A stretch of DNA of 64,000 nucleotides, from the NCBI GenBank assembly GCA_037367405.1, contig JAZKJV010009324.1:1-64000 (forward strand), in the 5' to 3' direction. Origin of the DNA: Ottelia alismoides. Lineage: Eukaryota > Streptophyta > Magnoliopsida > Alismatales > Hydrocharitaceae. Positions 8,946 through 21,118 of the stretch are shown piece after piece (position 1 is the first letter of the stretch; each line of letters starts with the position of its first letter). Under the pieces are notes generated by a model. That model ran no database searches. It was not told the DNA's origin and saw only the letters and a list, made by a program, of their open reading frames with translations. The translations under genes and the position numbers were made by a program.

Positions 8946-11900
8946 TGATGAATATGCATTTCATCATCTTTATTCATTTATTTTAGCTTAAAATCCCTTA
9001 TAAAACACCTGTGTATAACACCAACTCCATATCCTTACTAACTTGCATCTGTGTGTAAATATTGTACACTTCTTACCATTTTAACCTAAAATAAACAAAT
9101 AAATAAATAAATAAAGGATAAATAAAGAAAAGAAAATAAAAAAGGAAACTGTATATATGTAATAGATATAGGCTGACCTGAACCCCGATAGAAAGTCAAG
9201 TCTTGACCTGATCGACTAGGAATAAAGTAGGGGGAGATAGGGTCCTTACTCAGAAAATCCAAAAAAATGTGTGTTGTATACATTTGTATGCTACACTATT
9301 TTATTTGTACATAAATTGACCTCAAACAAAATAATGTACAAAATAAAAGTTATAAATAAAAATGTATCCTAAATAGTAATAATAATTGCATAATCAAATC
9401 ATGTACAAAATAAAAGCAACCACACTTGGAAAAAGCCACTAAGCAATAATGGAAAGATCAATTCTGGCTCCATATGAACTCAAATTGAACCAAACTCACT
9501 TTATGGCTATGACTTCATAATTTTTGAAGTTATAGGTGAAAAGTTGGTTTTCTGGGGTGGTCTGTGTAATTTTCCCATGTATTTGTACATATTTTATTTG
9601 TAAATATTTGTAAATATTTTTACTAATTATTTAAAATAAAAAATAAAAAATTTAAAATTTAAAACAAAAAAATTAATTTCCTTATTTAACCATGTATATA
9701 ATGTCATATATGTATAGAGCATATGTATATAGTTAATTTTCTTAACTAACTACCACAAAAAATAAAAAAATTAACATTTAATTTTCAAATTAATAAAGTG
9801 ACAAAAATACAAAAAAATAGTTATTTTTTTAAATAGTTTTAGGGATTTTTACCCGGCAGACCCTATAAACTTTGTCAATTATCTCTACGACCTTTGAAAC
9901 AACCTAATTCCCCCCTCGACCCCATAAACTTGCCAACTCTTACCCCATGAACACTTCGGTTAATCTATTTGAAGCCTGTGAGGGTTCTTGGGGTAATTTT
10001 TAGGGTTGACGGGGTAATTACATTGTGCAAAAGGTCTTAGAGGTAATTGGCAAAGTTTATAGGGTCTGCTGGGTAAAAATCCCAACACTGATCTTTTTAC
10101 TTTATCTCATTTCATTTTTTCTCTCTTATCTCTCATCTTCATCCAAAAATTCAAAAATTCAAATTTCAATTCCTATCTTTTCTATTTATTTGGCTCCTTC
10201 TCCATCATTTCAATTTGATCAATCCTTGGTGAGAGGAGCCCGATCTCTGAGAGTCTTCTTATCGCAGAAGGGTGCCTAGCCTCCGAGCCGTCCGGTGACA
10301 ACGAATCGGCCTTCATCGAGGCGATCACGATATTTTTCCGCTCCTAAGGTAAGATCAACATTTTCTCTTTCTTTTAACCTAGGTTAATCTAGTTTTATTT
10401 TCTCGCATTTTTTCCTTCGTTGTCAATTTTTTTATCTAGATCTTAAACTCCAACACGATTTGATTCACCATCGATCTTGAGTTTTCATCTCATTTTCTCG
10501 ATCCCATCGCTTTACGTTCTATCTCCCACGATCTCTTAACTCCGGCCACGTACGGTGGCCGGAGCCTCGGATTCGATTCTTCCATTTCACCGGATCCGCA
10601 TTCACGAATTCCGTTTTGATTTTGGGATCAAGCCATCGTGCTCGCATCCTATTTGTTTATAAATAAAATAATTACTTAGAAAACAAAAAAAATTATATAG
10701 CCTTTCTTTCTAGCATTTATTTTGCAGGATAAAATAAAAAATAACAACAAATAAAAGAAATAAATGAAATTATTTTTGCAGTTTCTAATCAAAAAATAAT
10801 AAAAAAAGGTTTTTCTATTTATTTTTGTTTCTGTCTTTACATTTCCAAATAAAAAAATTCTAAAAAAATAAAAAAAGGGGCTCCAATGGCAGGCGTCGCT
10901 CCACCAGCCAGCGGGCGATGCCCGCCGCCCGTCATCCACCGTCGCTCCTGAGCATCGCCTCTGCCTAACCAGCTGCCCCGCACTTCACCACATGGATCAT
11001 TGCCTGAAGTGTGACAGTGCTCTGCCCCTCCAGCCTGGAACCGCCGCAGCCACCTGCGGCACTTCCCCTTAAGCCTAGACCGCCATCACCATCATCCACC
11101 AGTCGCGCAGCAGTCGCGCCTCCGCCGACCGTTAGACCATCTCAGCCAACATAGCTCTTCCATGAGGGCTGAGCCACGCCCTCGCCACCGTGCAGTCGTC
11201 GCGCACAACCTCCGACCGTGCGACGCCTCCGTACTGCCTGCGCGAGGTTCGCGCATCGCGACCCTTCTACGCAGCATCAGCCTCATCGCCACCGAGTTCC
11301 ACCGCTGATGTTTGTGGCTTCAGCCTCTCTGCATCACTGAACTTCGCCGATGCCATCTCCCGTGGTATCCTCTAGAGCCTCCCATGCTTCCCTGCACGAC
11401 CACCATAGCTCGAAGCCGCGCCGACCGCCCCTTGAGCGCGAAAGAGGAACATGGGTAGTGGCCCTCCCCTCCCATATTTGAAGAAATGAAGGGAACAAAA
11501 GGGGATCCTAGGGTTCATTAAAAAACTGGAAAATGTGCATTAAATCCCACATTTCTCTTTGATACTGCACGAAGACTCCTGCCAGCTCGGGATCCAACTA
11601 TATTTGGGTGAATTGCAACGACAACCTTAAAGATTTTTGAAATTGCAATAGAGCCCTGTTCCAGAGCTTCAAGTCACGTGTTTAGCATGTTTATTGGGTA
11701 AATTGCACTTTTTTCTGCATATTTATTTCTTATTATTCATTATGCAAAAACTTTGAACATCTACAAACTAGTCCCTGAATTGCAGTCCTTTATTTTGCTT
11801 GATTTTCTTATTGAAATAAATGTTTTCTATGACTAATAAAATTCCCAAAAATCATGCTATGCTCCTGATGTGCTTATCTTTCTAACATAAAATTTTCATT

Positions 11901-12849
11901 ACATTTAATTATCATTAGTTATTATTAAAAAAATAAGAAACAATGTCTTTTTCTCTTCCTGAAATTCAAACATTCATAAAATTTGAATATTGATCCAAAA
12001 TTTCTAAAAAACATTAAAGTAGATTAATTTTATTGTCTTTTAATTTCTTACAAATTTCACACATTAATTCTTTTCAAAATCCAAAAAAAATTGAAAAACA
12101 TCAAAAATCTTATAAAAATCACAGGAAATTCTATAAAAATCCAAAAATCATGATTTCAGTTTGTGTTTGTAGATATTTGCATATATTTCATCGTAAAAAT
12201 AATTTCCAGGAGTTTTGGGCATTAAAATATTTTAAAGTTGCAAATTACTCCAGGCTGTGCACTATTTCTCATTTTTAATATTGTTTGTTTTGTAAGAAAT
12301 TACAATAAACATCTGAAAATTCTACAAAATTCTCAAAAGCATTTCAACATCGTTAAAACCCAAAAATATTCTTTGGATTTTTCTGAGCATTTTTGATGTA
12401 ATTGAAAAATAAAAAAAGAGTTTGGTGTGTGTATTTCTTATCTTGTGCATATTGTACCTTATTTAAATTTTAAAAAAAAATTGCAAAATTAAAATCATTA
12501 AAAATTTAAAAATCAGAAAACGTAAAAATAGAAATAAAAAAATTTAAAATTTGAAGGGAAAAAATTCCATAAAAACAAAGGATAGTTTACCTTTGAGATT
12601 CCTTCTTTTCTCTTAATTGATTTTCCATCGATTATTTGAATAACCCTTGGGAATTGTAGCCTCCCTGAGTTCGATCAAGTCTGCTATATAGGTAAATAAG
12701 TAGCAAAACATTTCTCTTGCTTCACATTATTTTTATAATTATTTTGTAGCGAGAGAAGAGAAAATTTTTTGTTTGTTTGATTCGGGATTTTTTGGGGATA
12801 ACGATGACTCGTGTCATTAATAACCAATCCTCGAAGTTCCTGGTCAACA
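8946..12849 (+). repeat. 3' LTR of element A (3904 bp including a MITE)
   Basis: It begins TGATGAATATGCAT immediately after the PPT and ends ...GGTCAACA. It is colinear with 1-3454. By eye many differences are C/T or G/A exchanges, so the insertion is old. It carries an extra 242 bp at 9842-10083, a MITE not present in the 5' copy. The GC-rich island is at about 10880-11450. At 12849 it stops abruptly against opposite-strand element B. Confidence 0.85.
9842..10083. mobile_element. Foldback MITE inserted in the 3' LTR of element A
   Basis: The termini are near-perfect inverted repeats of about 55 bp. The left end begins GGGATTTTTACCCGGCAGAC and the right end read in reverse begins GGGATTTTTACCCAGCAGAC, continuing through CCTATAAACTTTG and a CTCTA segment. 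The matching place in the 5' LTR (near 711) lacks it, giving an empty-site comparison (ttttagcacaaat versus tttta...aacactgat). I cannot resolve a clear TSD, so I leave the superfamily open. It has no coding capacity. Confidence 0.85.
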
Positions 12850-13930
12850 GTCGCATATCGATAAATCCAATCTTCTCACCCCTACAACTGAGTTGAGCCA
12901 AGTGAAAGGTGCAAATGTCCAAGTTAGGTCAAGGTCTATAAGAGTCTTGTGTGCGTATCGAAAAGTTCTAGTTTGGCAGTTGAGGTGTCTTGAACCCAAC
13001 CCTGAGCCTCAAAGAATTAAGTCTGAATAGACCTGAAGTACCTCAAATCACATTCGTATACGGTTCCAGTGAAGTTAGGTGCATTATGGTCCAACCAAAC
13101 TCCAATCTTCGACTTTACTCAGACTAGTTCAATTATGAAACTCAATCCGAAAAATGCAAATGCCATGCAAATGGTATGTACAATGCAATGAAAATCTTTT
13201 TGTGACGCAATTTTCAAACTTTTGAACTTTTTGTGTTTTTTTTGAAAAAACATTTTGCAAATTTTTATTGTATTTTTTAAACCAAAAGTTTTTGGCATAA
13301 AAGATAGGTACAAATATTTACGTGGGAGTGCATCAATTATTTACAAGAATTAGGGTTTATAGGATTTACAGGAGATGTATTAGTTATTTTCATAAGTAAA
13401 TATATATACATTTGGTGAAAGAATGTTGATTTATTTGTATGATGTATATATTCCTAAAACTTATTTGAAAATAATTTTACAGACAATTTTGAAAACTATA
13501 GTCCAAAATAATTTTTCAAAATTTTATGAACATTTACAATCATTTGAACATCATTTTGCAAGGGTTTTTAAGCAGTATATGTAGATTTTTCAAATACTTT
13601 TGCAACTATTTTCAATACCGTTTGCAAATAGGTTTTCAAAACATTTTTATTTCATATAAAGAAAAGGAATTTTTAAAATCCAAACATTTTTGCAACATAA
13701 ATATTTTCAAACTATTTTCAAAAACAATTAAATAGATTTTCAAACTATTTTCAAACATTTTGCAAAACATTTTTACCTGATTTATTAATCGATAAATACA
13801 AAAAGAATTTGAGGAATAATTTGCATCTTTTTTTATTAATGAATTGTATATGTATATATAGTATTTTAGCCATATTATTCAAAAATACGAAAGCACAAGC
13901 TATGGCTAAAGTATATACAGAGTATAAACG
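12850..13930 (-). other. 3' interior segment of element B
   Basis: Noncoding as far as I can see. The stretch 13400-13790 is dominated by a degenerate TTTTCAAA-type repeat. A similar stretch occurs at 52370-52580 in element H, at a comparable place beside the hairpin modules. Confidence 0.45.
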
Positions 13931-14431
13931 ACCCCCTGTACTTAGCTTGAGCTATGTCCTCATAGATTGAAAAGAAAAAGAGAAGACATACCTCGTACTG
14001 AGTATAGAAAAGCCTATACTACAATGACAAATAAAGAAGGAAAGAGGAAAAATAAATGAAAGAAGTCGACCATCCCCCCATACTTATGATCAAATAATCC
14101 TTAGTAGAGCAGACCGTATTTACATGCAGGGAGGGTTGAGGGTGGGAATACACAGATCACAACTCAGTCTGTCTCCCCCTATACTTAGGGTATAATATCC
14201 TTCAGTATAGTAAAGAAAATCAACAAGAGATGAAACAAGCTGGTGGATTAATAAAAAGAAACTGATAACAAAGAGAAAATACATTGGGTGAATATACATA
14301 TCACTCCCCCCACACCTAGGGTAAAAGAGCCCTTAGTATAGGCACAAACAGAAGTGATGAAATAGAATAGAGAAAGAACAATATAATAGGTGCAACCCCT
14401 ATTCTTAGGTCAAAGTATGCCCTACGTATAG
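13931..14431 (-). repeat. Array of five PPT-like hairpin modules (element B)
   Basis: In + coordinates the modules are 13931-14007 (long form), 14073-14105, 14173-14210, 14303-14341 and 14395-14431. On the - strand each reads CTATACT..., a loop, then CCTAAGTATAGGGGG or a close variant. The long form lies nearest the missing 3' LTR, as in A, H and I. Confidence 0.75.
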
Positions 14432-14749
14432 ACATAAAGACATGGTCATTTATCTAGGGTACACATGATATATGGAAGAAAGAATGAATGAAAAGATGAA
14501 ACACATATATACAAACAGAAAGGACTGGTGAAGTGTAGGACTGTATCTGACAGTCGACCACCATTCTTTCGTCATCGTCTCCCAATGAGAACGGCGACAC
14601 AGTCAAAAAGAGAAAGACACCCTAATATACAATCAAGTGGGTGTCTACTACCAGGGAAAAGAGATTGAAAACTAAGCCATGATCTGGTAGCGGGAAGCAG
14701 AACATCAGCTCATAAGAAAGGAGTGAAAGATCAATGTCTATATCGTAAG

Positions 14750-15660
14750 ACATGGAGGAGGAAGGATCAATACAGATACCTCCATGTCACTCACTGTCTC
14801 AGGAAGATGTGAAAAGTGAAGAGCAAGAGACTCTACACAACGTGATACCTGGTGGACATAAAAATGACATATCAAGAACACAACATATATCACAAGACAT
14901 GACTCAACCTTGTGAGGGTCATCAACGTGGGGATACTCAAATGGATCAGAGATCTCATACTAATCAGAAGACTCGATCTTATGCTCCCCTAGATAGGAGG
15001 CACAAGCAGAGAGGAGATTGAGTACATAAATCAGAAGACTCAGCTTCGTGCTCCACCAGATCGGAGACGTCAGAAGTGAAGCCGAGTACCTACAAAATGA
15101 TGTATCCTCCTGTAGATACAAAATGATGTACCTCGGGGAATAATACATACTAAGCAACGAATCATCAGAGCAGAACTCATCCTTGCGAGGATCATCAAGG
15201 AGAGCATACTCAAAGGAGTCGAATCCTTTAGATGGATTAGCAGAAGCAGTCTCAGTAGGCTACAGATAGGCTACCTAGCAGAAGAGATCGAAAGGTCTAG
15301 AAAATGTCACAGTCTCCCGCATATAACCCTCGGGGAGTACTATGAACTAGGCATGGAATAATCGGAAGAATGTGAATCTACCTTGCAAGGACTGTCAAGG
15401 AGAGAAGACTCAAAGGAGTCCATACAAGAGTCTCGTGCGCCGACAGATCGGCCATAGAAGCAGACAAGGAGACCGACAACTCATACTAAACAACTCGGTT
15501 TCATGCTCCACCAAGCTGGACACACAAGTAGTGAGTGAAACCGATCGTAAAGAAAATGTTGCATTCTCATGTAGATAGTCCTCGGGGAGTAACGTAAACA
15601 AAGTTAATGAAATCAGTGAAATGTTGGCATCAAGTCTTAGGTCATCAATAAGAATCAATC
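14750..15660 (-). pseudogene. Decayed repetitive protein region of element B
   Basis: The - strand shows protein-like repeats in frames that shift. One copy reads DSFEYALLDDPRKDEF, then SMYYSPRY. Others read DPFEYPHVDDPHKVE and DSFESSLLDSPCKVDS, then YSPRG. At DNA level the unit is seen near 14905, 15175 and 15378, spaced about 270 and 200 bp, with subunits containing GCTCCACCAGATCGG near 15047 and 15499. These look like imperfect tandem duplications of a segment rich in D, E, S and Y. I recognise no family. It occupies the place where A and I have the region after their protease, so it may be the element's variable C-terminal domain. The protease itself was not found in B. Confidence 0.45.
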
Positions 15661-17707
15661 AATCATCAGTAGGAGGGTAGAGGGCTATGGGAGGGATAGG
15701 AAATCATCTGGTCAAGCACAATGCAGTCCCTCAAAACAATCAAATCAGCTGAGATGGCTCAAGATGATAGAAGGAGATCCTCTAAGTGCTAAATGGGGAT
15801 TGAAGAGTCAGGAGATAGACGATGGATCAGTCAGGAAGATGAGTGAAGTCATGTGGTTCTGAGCCCCGTCACTTTGAAGCACAGAAAGAGATAGTACGTC
15901 AAGCATCTGAATCAAGACGTGCAGAACCTAATAAGAGTTCATGCAGTCATAACTCATGGAATCATCATCAAATCATCGGGAATCAATCACATCCTCAACC
16001 CGTTGTACGAGATCAAAAATCCTCAACAAAGAATCACACCTGTAATCGTTCCATAATCAAAATCCTCAATAATATCTATGTACACATCAAAGTCAAATCC
16101 ACCAAGGATAGCACACCAAGCTCAACATCCTCAAACCTGTCTGACTTACTCAAATAATTCTTGAAATCACAACCTCGATGCGGGCCTCATCTAGTAGCAC
16201 AACAATCCTGTGTGAAAGAATAGATGATACAGAGGGGAACGAGGGGGTGGGCGAGAATCGACAAAATTATGGTCCAAGAAGAGAGTCTTCTTGACCAAAA
16301 ATAGGGTGATATGGGTAAGGATATAGCCATAAAATCCAGCCTCAAAAGTGAAGATCAAGACCCGATATCACGACTCAATGAAGAAGATAAATAATATGGA
16401 TAAAGAAACGGAAAAGGACTCAACAAAAAGAAGAACTCAAAAACTCATGGATATACTAACTCGAAGAATGATGAACGTGAAGGGACCCAAAATCACGATC
16501 AATGTACAAGAAAACCCCATGTTCACCTACTCAACACAGTGAAGATTGAGATGGTGGTCTTTTATCTTTTCCATTTTAGAGTTAGGCGAGCTTCAAAAAA
16601 GTTGTACAACACGTAGGTCGGCCTGTGATTGGGGGTACTAATCCTTAGTGTGCACGTGAGAATAAAATGCACATACAAGGAGGGGGTGCTCTCCCCAAAG
16701 CAATAAATTCAGCACATTTATTTTTACAAGTCCAATAGAGTTAGTAGTCCCAATTTTATTTTTGGTTATCACTTTTTTGTTATTTTTAAATGCAATTACC
16801 TAACGAGCTTCCAATTCCATTAACATCCAAGGTGATCAAAATCAGAGGGAGAATATTGGAAAAGCCATGCAAGTCGGGAATCAATGATGCATGCAAAGTC
16901 AGAAGACTTACAATGCTTCCCAGCTCTCTTTCCATGCAGGATGCATAGCATAATTGAAAGCTACGCTACATGAGATGCAAGTCGAAATCACCCTAAAATA
17001 GAATATGTTATTTATCTTGAAGCATCAGATGCTAATTATATAGATATGAGACCTAAGTTCGATCTTCGATGCCACTCAGTGCCTGCCACAACGGGTCCTG
17101 CCAGTGTCAAGTCTAAATATCCAATAATTACGATTTGGCTAAGTCCAAAAGTGAGTCTACAGGTACATGCAATCATATTAGGGCTTTGGACCTTAGTCTA
17201 TCGAGCAAGCACATTCTAAACTAAGGCTCATTCACATAAAATAAATAAAAATAAAGTTGAAAATCAAAGAGAAATAAAACGATGAAAACACAATAAAAAA
17301 CTGATGAGGCCCCCATGGAACAATCCTCTGGGCAATGGACCTCACGAAGTGTGAAGTGTCCAAGAGAGTTCCAATTATTACAAATTGATATTTCTCTCAC
17401 TCTTCATTACAAATTATGATGAAAAATAAAAATAATAAAAAGAGACCATCTTCAAAAATCCCTCCGAGTCTTCATTTGATGCTCTCTCCTGCCGATTAAA
17501 TAAGAAAGTCAACTCTACCTTGCTTGGGCGCACAGGTCCTCATAAGAAGTCCTCCCTCGAAAAGCAATCCCTCGCATTAAATTCAAACACAAAAAGTGAT
17601 TAGACAAGTCACAAATAATATCAAATAATTATGAAAATAAATAAACAAATAAGCATGTATAGAAAAGAGTAGAGAAACAAATAAATAAATCAATCTATGA
17701 GGTGTTG
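15661..17707 (-). other. Interior/leader of element B without recognised frame
   Basis: Several short open frames exist (for example 15843-16157 and 16348-16542 on +), but they are antisense to the element and match nothing I know. Around 16980-17110 it resembles 53590-53900 (H) and 61870-61990 (I), supporting a shared leader. Confidence 0.4.
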
Positions 17708-17726
17708 CTCACTGACAATGATGCCA
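17708..17726 (-). other. Primer-binding site of element B (tRNA-Asp type)
   Basis: The - strand reads TGGCATCATTGTCAGTGAG two bases after the LTR end, comparable to TGGCGCCGTTGCCGGGGA with transitions. Confidence 0.65.
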
Positions 17727-17728
17727 TT

Positions 17729-20700
17729 TGATAACTGGTATTTTATAAGGGTCTAATGTAGTCTGCACAAGGCGAGAACTACACTATAGCTGAAGCAACC
17801 TCTCATGAAATCCCAATTAATCAACAATTAACCCACAATGAATATAAAACAACAAATAGCAAAAATATGGAGTTAAAATTTATTATAACTCTACAATAAA
17901 GGTGTATAGCAGGTAAGCATGTAGAGGTCTAACTCAGGGAGCAAAGGGTAGATTGTGCAATGAAGCTTAGAAATTGTTCTTTTCTCTTGCTCGTTTATTG
18001 TTTTTGTGGATTTTTAATTTTCGATATATTTTTTTGTATTTTCATTTTATATTTTTTTTAATTTTATAATTTTTATTATCTTTTCATATATATTTTGATT
18101 TTATATTTTTTTCTATTAGTTATAGAATTCAGATAATATATAAGGATATATTTACAATACAAAGTATAATAATTAAAAATACTAACAAAAATTCAAGAAA
18201 GAAAATATTTTTTGGTTTTTTATATTTTTCTAATGTTTTTGTGATTTTTCTATAATTTTTCATATTTTTTTATGTATTTTTAAGTCAAAAATATCCCAAA
18301 TTAGGGTTTAAATATTACAAAATTGAATTGAAGATTAAAAATGGCAAATTAAATCCAAAATTCTTCAAATCATTTTTAATAAATAGATATTAATATAAAT
18401 AAAATTTAAAAATTAAAATAAATTTTAGAGGGTTTTGGGAAAAAAATTTACTGGACTTTGGTGATTTTTAATATTTCTTGGGGGTTTTTCTTTTTCTATT
18501 TTAGGGATTTTTGGTCTATAGTCTAAATATAATAATAAACAACATAATTTTTTTGGAAATTCTTCTAAATATTTTTCTATTTTTGTTATTTTTTAAGTTA
18601 AACAGCGACAAAATGGGCTCATTTTTATTTTTAATAAATATTTAAAATATGCTAAAATAAAAATAGAGCGTGAAAATACATGCTAGCAGGTAACGAACCC
18701 TATTTTCGCATAATGTTTAGAGCATGGGTGCTATTTTTAATAAATGAAATTCAAGCACCAAAAATACATGAACTAGGAAGGGTATATTTGCAAATAAAAT
18801 TAAAGATAGGGGCTCATGTGCAATATTCCCAAAAATATACAATGTATATTAAATTTTATTGGACTAAATACAGACACAAAAATCCGCAAAGGTATGCATG
18901 CAATTTCACCACCTCACGTGGGGTAGTACGAGAGATGACGTAGACTGGACACATTTGTAATTTACAATAAATTCAGGGGTTTATCTGCAAAATTTTCAAT
19001 TTATTTACACTATATATTTTAATTAAATGACTAGTAAATAAATACAAAAAATGGGGTTTAGGTTTGCAATTTACCGTAACACCTACGCGATCCAAAGGTG
19101 GTGATTCCTTCACTTAAACACGTGGCTTGCGCCGGGGGCTCGATATCCCTTCAGCGATGGGCGTCTAAGATTAGATCTCAGGGCTAAGATCAATGGTGCT
19201 GGTTCTGCTTGATCCGACGCTCACTACTACGCATGAAGAATAGCTCAAGATCGAATGGCTTTGAGGGCATTTGGATGAACACATCAAGAACTCGGACTGG
19301 AGTTGCTTCGATCGCCTCTATCTCTCAACTCCTGCACTCCCTGAAGCTGCGAAGATGGGGGAAATGGTATTGGGGTCGATCTGTACCTCAGGGAGGCCTC
19401 AAATAGATTAAGGGTCCATTGATGGGACCCTGAATACCTTCATCGCCTGGAGGAGCTTCAAAATTTCAATTTTGGGTTAGACACCCCCTTCTAGACGATG
19501 TACCTGCAGAATAACCAAATAGATCACAGGGGAACCGTCCGGGCCTTTATTGGGTGAGATCGATGGCAGAATGGCAGTGGATGGGTGCTCTGATAAGGTA
19601 GCAGCGGGAGGAGCATGGCTCTTCAATCTAGAAGGTATCGAAGGTGGCTGATGGGTCGAATGGGCAGAGAAGCAGTAGGGAAAGATAATGAGGGTGGTTG
19701 AGAGGTCGGAACAAGCGTGGTTACGACAAGAACATGTCTAGAGATCGAGAGCTACGACGAGGTATCCAACCTAATCTAACCTAAATTACTAACTAATAAG
19801 TGAAATAAAATGCATAAAATAAAAGATGTGAACAAAATCTACCAAGAAAATGAAGTGCATAGCTTTTATACTTGCTGACAAAGGCAGGGAGAAGGGCGGC
19901 TGGATTGGCTCATCGTGGGTGCACCTCCTCCTCCTTAAATTCTGCCAATGCCTCGAGGGAACTCCCCTGTCATCGGGATTCACTCTAGACCGGGGGTGGC
20001 TAACTTAGGGGCTTGTAACATGATCAAAATTGAAGAGGGAGGCAGAGGTTGTTATTTATGAACACGGAGCGCACCCTTATTGACCTAAGGTTAGTTAATG
20101 ATCGGGGAAATGTGGAGATGATCGATTGGCTCGAGGAGAATCATGGATTGTTAGGGAGTGTAAATGGTGAAGGGCTCGAGGGAGAAGGAGGTCAGATGGA
20201 AGCGGTAAAAATGGAAGAAAAGTGGGGACTCAACATGTCTGGCGCAAGTCCGAGAGAAAATAGGGAGTTGACCAGGGTCAACATTCCCTACAATCTTATT
20301 GGTTCATGAGGGATGCTACATGACAAAATAACCCTCATTATTTGAAAATAATTAATTAAATATATTAACTAATTTTATTATTTTTGGGTATAAAACAAAA
20401 ATTGTTTATTATTTTATGTAGTATTTTATTATGGATTTTATTTATTTTTTGGGTTTATTTATTACAAGTTAATTTTTAAGGGTGCATTCATAGGTATATT
20501 CATCTATGTTTTGGTTATTTTATTTTTATTTTATATTTTTTTATTCTATTATTTTTTTCATTTATAATTTATTTTTTTGTACACAAATATATTTTTATTG
20601 TATTTTTCTGATCTATTACGTACACTTAATTAAATAGGAGATGCCTAGGTCTCGAGGCTTAGGGTCTTTGATATTTAAATCTTTTTCTTTTCTTTATTCT

Positions 20701-20850
20701 ATAATTTTGGTATTAAAACTGTATTTTATACATAATAAATACAATAAAGAATGAATGTTAATTTGTACAAAATAATGCTATATACATGCATTAGCTAGGG
20801 TTTTTAAGGTCAAAATAATAGAATAAAGGTGATGAAATGGATATTCATCA
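17729..20850 (-). repeat. 5' LTR of element B (about 3.1 kb)
   Basis: The boundaries are TG at 17729 and CA at 20850 in + orientation. The - strand start, TGATGAATATCCATTTCATC, is almost identical to that of element A. It has an AT-rich flank (17729-18680), a GC-richer middle with CACGTG sites (18913, 19121) and an AT-rich outer end. Open frames at 18680-20309 are not supported as genes. Confidence 0.75.
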
Positions 20851-20960
20851 CCCGAGCGACTAGTGCGACTAGTCTCTCCTGATTGCATATAATGTGATCC
20901 CTACGCTTCTGTGATGCGCCTAAGGTTCTTCCCATAACTTCATAGGTCACTGACAAAGAG

Positions 20961-21118
20961 ATGCTACAATAGTTAGAATTATTTTGAAATGGGAATGGAT
21001 AATCTTCACAAGGGAAAAAACTTGTGAAGGCACTAACGAATATATGCTAAAATAGTTAGTAATATTTTGAAATTGGAATGGATAATCTGCACAAGGAAAA
21101 AGCAGGTGAAGGCAAGAC
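20961..21118. repeat. 83-bp imperfect tandem duplication
   Basis: Units start at 20961 (ATGCTACAATAGTTAG) and 21044 (ATGCTAAAATAGTTAG). Both contain GGAATGGATAATCT and a lysine-codon-like AAGGGAAAA stretch, and end ...GTGAAGGCA. They differ at several positions, so the duplication is not recent. Confidence 0.75.

Larger units (their letters stand above)
1..12849 (+). mobile_element. Element A: Athila/Tat-like LTR retrotransposon, non-autonomous, truncated by window start
   Basis: Positions 8-3454 and 9151-12849 are two diverged copies of one long repeat in direct orientation, offset by about 9143 bp. Between them lie a tRNA-Asp-type primer site next to the left copy, a protease-like frame, hairpin repeats and a polypurine tract next to the right copy. 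This is the order expected of a Ty3/gypsy element on the + strand. Projecting the right LTR start (8946) back by the offset puts the left end about 200 bp before the window. No reverse transcriptase, RNase H or integrase motif was seen between 6319 and 8930, so the element probably relied on a relative for replication. It abuts an opposite-strand relative (B) at 12849/12850, which suggests A inserted into B. The expected 5-bp TSD right of A is gtcgc; its partner is outside the window. Lineage is inferred from the PBS and protease type. Confidence 0.85.
12850..20850 (-). mobile_element. Element B: Athila/Tat-like LTR retrotransposon, interrupted by element A
   Basis: Read on the - strand, a 5' LTR (20850 to 17729) starts TGATGAATATCCATTTCATC and ends ...TTATCA. 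It is followed 2 nt later by a tRNA-Asp-type PBS, then a leader, a decayed repetitive coding region and five hairpin modules. At 12850 the element breaks off against A, so the missing 3' part and 3' LTR should lie left of the window. The 5 bp outside the LTR are cccga (20851-20855), which predicts the TSD to look for at the far end. No reverse transcriptase or integrase was recognised. Confidence 0.75.

Noticed and set aside
10025..10279. 84-codon frame spanning the MITE edge and LTR promoter
   Set aside because: It crosses the MITE junction, so it did not exist before the insertion.
14752..15021. 89-codon + frame rich in Q, H and D
   Set aside because: It is the antisense shadow of the repeated protein-like segment of element B.
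15843..16542. Open frames of 104 and 64 codons on +
   Set aside because: Antisense to element B, no recognisable motif, and in AT-rich decayed DNA.
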